Assembly (NCBI RefSeq): GCF_052064335.1
Contig: NZ_JBQHVU010000014.1
Coordinates: 8,802 to 72,801 of the forward strand
Direction: 5' to 3'
Length of the DNA stretch: 64,000 nt
Source of the DNA: Weimeria sp002480925
Lineage (GTDB): Bacteria; Bacillota; Clostridia; Lachnospirales; Lachnospiraceae
The translations under genes and the position numbers were made by a program. The notes beneath the pieces are model-generated. The model worked only from the letters and a program-made list of their open reading frames with translations, had not been told where the DNA came from and did not search any database. This document shows positions 62,301-64,000 of the stretch, one piece after another. The stretch's first letter is position 1; every line of letters starts with the position of its first letter.

Positions 62301-62936
62301 AATAAGCCTCAGCTTGCTGTTACCTTTGACAGCCAGTATGCAAAAGATAACAGGGATGTGACCTTCCTTACGCAGATGCATCCGTTCGTACAGGAAGCGG
62401 CTGCGTATGAAGCAAAGAAATTCCCGTGTGAGGTGGCAATCCGTGTAGCTGATCCTGATATTACATCAGGAGAGTATGAATTCCTTATCTACAACTGGGA
62501 TTATGTAGGACTGAGACCTGACAAGAAGCTCGTGGCTGTGAGTGATAACGAGGCAGTGCAGAGCAATGTGCTTTCATTCCTTCAGTATGCTACAGAGGCT
62601 GTGTCTGATGAAGGCGGTCATGAGGACAAATGGAAAGAAATTGATGATATCCATTATGGCATCTGGCAGAAGGCAAAGGAGGAGTACAGGGCTAAGGTTG
62701 AGAACGAGTGTAATTTCAGACTTGATCAGCTCAATCATTCGAGCAGTCAGCAGGAAGCGATAGTACGGGATATGATCGACAAGGCTACTGATGATAAAAT
62801 AAAGGTCATGAGACAGAGCCAGCTGCAGAATATCATCAACCGCAATCAGAAGCAACAGGATGAGATCAACGCAGCAATTGGCAAGGCTGATATTCATACA
62901 GACCTTCTTGTAAGAGGAGTGCTGTACGTGGATTAA
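59373..62936 (+). CDS. SNF2-type helicase with N-terminal Swt1/HEPN-like domain (BrxHII-like)
   Basis: 1187-aa protein. Residues 1-130 (WWQELVINNLSNIQRTNVYNQ; LREMQSIRNDWGHVVPD) resemble Swt1/HEPN-like domains. The helicase core has Walker A K293 in DVGVGKTIEAGL, D409EAH in VIVDEAHNIRN, FLTATPLQNSNNDLY, and in the second lobe VIIFSSFRHTLAYL, LFSEVGCEGLDYQFC and RIGRIDRRGQ. This SNF2 type is called BrxHII in type 3 and 5 BREX. It starts 14 bp after pglZ and ends 13 bp before the next gene. It takes the place normally held by brxL in type 1. Confidence 0.88.
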   Translation: MDIVALNGKINEFELRLAQQMREWLSGKLPKITDDWWQELVINNLSNIQRTNVYNQNVTEIRGLDLAELLRVAERNWYVITDRYYMPDTVRDQLREMQSIRNDWGHVVPDTITKKKVLNDTQVIIDLMEAFGASSTDTMDMHSFLIDVEDDKEISETKSVSAPVQPVASEPVKTADSEITVGSVVTFISDPDKVGAVIAISGNNYSVLVNGEVKNFFREQIQPQTKANSKYLSLKEVKASLTAYQIRNPGNSNLYSLNAARIDFVPYQFRPALKMIHSDSPRILVADDVGVGKTIEAGLIMKEMEARSELSSVLVICPRPLVAERKWQLEMKRFDENFTQLDGRELQECIQETDRDGEWPERHSKTVIPYSLFNEDSIMGTQSTSSKRKKNLGLSELDPEPHFDLVIVDEAHNIRNANTWMYRGVELFCRNADAVVFLTATPLQNSNNDLYTLLNVLRPDVVVDKDTFVTMSEPNAYVNNLLRIVRNQKDGWQEAGKAEMSNILSTSWGRNVIQHNPDFEAIMDFLDKDEVTREEKVDAITRIQGLHSFNNMINRTRRRDIEDFCIRRTQTVDAPMTDTQRQLYDALMEFDAQVLLRLHGSQNVRFMMCTIMRQAASCIFGLAPFMKDFVRRKMAEIETDGELYDTGDLSFNDDEQKSLNDLASEVQELSKNLTMDDPKFDKMMEVIDKKQKDDNNRVIIFSSFRHTLAYLNKRLKEQGIRVGQVDGSVPDEERYNLRQRFLLDRDDPHAIDVLLFSEVGCEGLDYQFCDTMINYDLPWNPMRIEQRIGRIDRRGQKSDTVQIYNMITDDTIDAVIYDRCLSKIGVFEDSIGDCGEILGDISDQIFKIMFDPDLTDEERTVKIEQMADNEVMKTQEMRKLEQEEKSLYGFDLSRYVIDKDVQDAENPWISSQSMNQMLNEFMDDFLGPGEYLRGKTPGKMLRLSSDKRQKLLDDIKDMDLPSNNNAAKIWKAYLKSNKPQLAVTFDSQYAKDNRDVTFLTQMHPFVQEAAAYEAKKFPCEVAIRVADPDITSGEYEFLIYNWDYVGLRPDKKLVAVSDNEAVQSNVLSFLQYATEAVSDEGGHEDKWKEIDDIHYGIWQKAKEEYRAKVENECNFRLDQLNHSSSQQEAIVRDMIDKATDDKIKVMRQSQLQNIINRNQKQQDEINAAIGKADIHTDLLVRGVLYVD

Positions 62937-62948
62937 GAGGAAGGACTA

Positions 62949-63224
62949 ATGGCGAAGATAGATTATCGAAGCATATACGAGAAGAACAAACATGACTGGT
63001 ATGCCATGACAGAGGAACCGCAGAAGTATGAGGCTCTTCTGGCAGGACATTACTCTGACTGCAATCATTTCGTATATGAGCTGCTACAGAATGCAGAGGA
63101 TGAGCGTGCGACAAAGGTTGTCATAGAATACCGCAAAGACTACCTGGCATTCTATCATGATGGAGATCCGTTTGATGAGGCCGATGTAAGGGGCGTTTCT
63201 TCTATGTTTTGGAAATACTTATGA
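62949..63224 (+). pseudogene. Truncated sacsin-like HSP90-type ATPase
   Basis: 91 residues starting MAKIDYRSIYEKNKHDWYAM. NHFVYELLQNAEDERATKVVI is the N-box of the sacsin/HSP90-like ATPase, and YHDGDPFDEADVRGV is the next block; the following G-rich lid and the rest, several hundred residues including the DUF3883-like end, are missing. After about position 63195 the family match stops and nine unrelated residues lead to a stop. AAGAGGAAGGACTA precedes ATG. The break marks the right edge of the island. Confidence 0.8.
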
Positions 63225-63228
63225 AACC

Positions 63229-63714
63229 ATGTCAAATGTGCCACTGCCTCTGCATATGAAGAAATCAACGGAAGCAAAAACCACAGAGACCCCTGTAAAA
63301 ATAAAATATACGGACATTCCGGAGAAAATAAAAGACCAATATGAAGGGACAGAGCTGGGAGATACATTTGATGCTATAGATGCTAGTCCTAATCTTGAAA
63401 TCGAGTCGAAGAATAGCCGCGTGGAGATGAAAGAGGATGGAAGTGTTGATCTGACTTTTAATGCCTATGGTGGAGCACAGATTACAAGAAAGATGACAGT
63501 TTTTGTAAATAATCAGCCGGTAAAGATAGATAATGGTGATTATGTGAAATACAGGGTAAAGAAGAATAAGATGTGTCAGATAAAGGTGAAACTGGACAAG
63601 GCCAAAGTATCAGATGGAGATGTGATTTATGCGATAGCGGTCGATACAGGAAAAGACTATAGGCTGGGAGTCGAGCTCCTTGGAGGTCCAATTCTTGTCA
63701 CGAATGGAGATTGA
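63229..63714 (+). CDS. Hypothetical protein, possibly 5'-truncated
   Basis: 161 residues, not recognised. The C-terminal two thirds (VEMKEDGSVDLTFNAYGGAQ; KVKLDKAKVSDGDVIYAIAV) read like a beta-sandwich extracellular domain, but there is no signal peptide. The first ATG is only about 30 bp after the break in the upstream gene, and a second in-frame ATG (63256) follows; neither has a good ribosome site. This suggests that the original 5' part was lost at the junction. Confidence 0.45.
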   Translation: MSNVPLPLHMKKSTEAKTTETPVKIKYTDIPEKIKDQYEGTELGDTFDAIDASPNLEIESKNSRVEMKEDGSVDLTFNAYGGAQITRKMTVFVNNQPVKIDNGDYVKYRVKKNKMCQIKVKLDKAKVSDGDVIYAIAVDTGKDYRLGVELLGGPILVTNGD

Positions 63715-63717
63715 ATT

Positions 63718-63882
63718 ATGAAAAAAACGATGATTGCATTGCTGGTAGTATCTATGTGTATTCTTGTGGCATGTTCTGACATAAAAGAAACAAATAATGT
63801 GTCAAACGGCAAATTATTAGCGGAGGAAACGGCGTGTTATTTTCGACGATTTCTCCGCTCAACGGCATTTTATTTTCGGTGA
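63718..63882 (+). pseudogene. Truncated lipoprotein running into repeats
   Basis: 54 residues starting MKKTMIALLVVSMCILVACS, a good lipoprotein signal with lipobox LVAC. Only about 15 residues of mature sequence follow before the frame enters the repeat array at 63804 and ends. The normal continuation is missing, so the gene is probably broken by the repeat region. Confidence 0.55.
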
Positions 63883-63941
63883 CGGCACAATCTTGGCGTA
63901 AGAAACGGCACGCTGTTCGCAGGCTTATTCCATAGCATAAG
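63804..63941. repeat. Array of degenerate short repeats, related to those after guaA
   Basis: (A/G)ACGGC occurs five times at 63805, 63828, 63861, 63881 and 63904, each followed by an A/T stretch and CG or GG (for example AACGGCATTTTATTTTCGG, GACGGCACAATCTTGGCG). The array ends in CATAGCATAAG at 63931-63941. The GACGGCAC and ATAGCATAAG landmarks also occur in the repeats at 42993-43254, suggesting a common family at both ends of the island. Confidence 0.45.
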
Positions 63942-63963
63942 ATGACCTTATGATATGAAATAA

Positions 63964-63984
63964 GGCTGTGAATGATCACAGCCT
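63964..63984. terminator. Perfect 9-bp hairpin near window end
   Basis: AGGCTGTGA and TCACAGCCT around ATGA. No T run follows within the window, so its role is unsure. Confidence 0.4.
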
Positions 63985-64000
63985 CTGGTACCTTTAAAAC

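Noticed and set aside
43434..63224. Prophage
   Set aside because: No integrase, terminase, capsid, portal or tail genes were found; the XRE/ImmA pair alone is not enough.

Overview
The window looks like a chromosomal segment of a strictly anaerobic, low-to-moderate GC Firmicute, most likely a gut or rumen Lachnospiraceae (Clostridia). This placement is inferred from gene content and protein character: anaerobic sulfite reductase asrABC, a bile-salt-hydrolase-type amidase, a very large secreted GH13 amylase with an SG-rich linker and cell-wall repeats, ECF transporter genes, a TPP riboswitch before thiC, strong AGGAGG ribosome sites and several TTG/GTG starts. No rRNA or tRNA genes were seen.

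Layout. (1) 1-2.6 kb: an AT-rich block with an AgrA/AgrC-type LytTR two-component system, divergent from a short transcript that starts behind a pair of LytTR-type direct repeats and carries only tiny ORFs, one broken at a run of eight A. (2) 2.6-41.2 kb: ordinary accessory and core metabolism. It holds a choloylglycine-hydrolase family enzyme, exonuclease III, an MmcQ-MGMT fusion, a GNAT enzyme, the amylase, asrABC, mscL, a bicupin, putP, TPP riboswitch-thiC, thrH, a chemoreceptor/binding-protein/HD-GYP/TetR cluster, a MntP-like exporter overlapping nth, VanW overlapping an AIR-synthase-like gene followed by Lrp and an aminotransferase, a fused double EcfA ATPase with EcfT, a BtuR-like gene with dapA facing dapB, uraA and upp divergent, and trkA-trkH. 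(3) 41.35-42.9 kb: guaA and its terminator. (4) 43.0-43.9 kb: about 1 kb with no intact gene, holding a 62-bp repeat family in both orientations, a possible mobilization-gene remnant and three hairpins that could be an old transfer origin. (5) 43.9-63.2 kb: a defense island. (6) 63.2-64 kb: gene fragments and more short degenerate repeats.

The defense island is a BREX locus: brxA-brxB-brxC, then pglX, pglZ, a large SNF2-type helicase and the stub of a sacsin-like ATPase. It differs from the textbook type 1 order because no brxL follows and an SNF2 helicase (BrxHII-like) takes that place. Two foreign modules sit inside it. Between brxC and pglX are an XRE regulator, an ImmA/IrrE peptidase, an orphan EndoU nuclease toxin, a probable immunity protein and a DUF4417 protein. 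Between pglX and pglZ is a Phd/RelB-type antitoxin and RelE/ParE-type toxin pair. pglX is itself a mosaic: its central target-recognition region is much more AT-rich than the rest, and two copies of an odd DLEPQT-containing insert lie downstream of that region. Both ends of the island are broken: a truncated cysteine-rich N-terminal fragment runs into brxA, and the sacsin-like gene stops after about 90 residues. The most interesting reading is a BREX island carrying toxin modules that could act as guards or as addiction elements; this is inference from gene order, not shown by the sequence.
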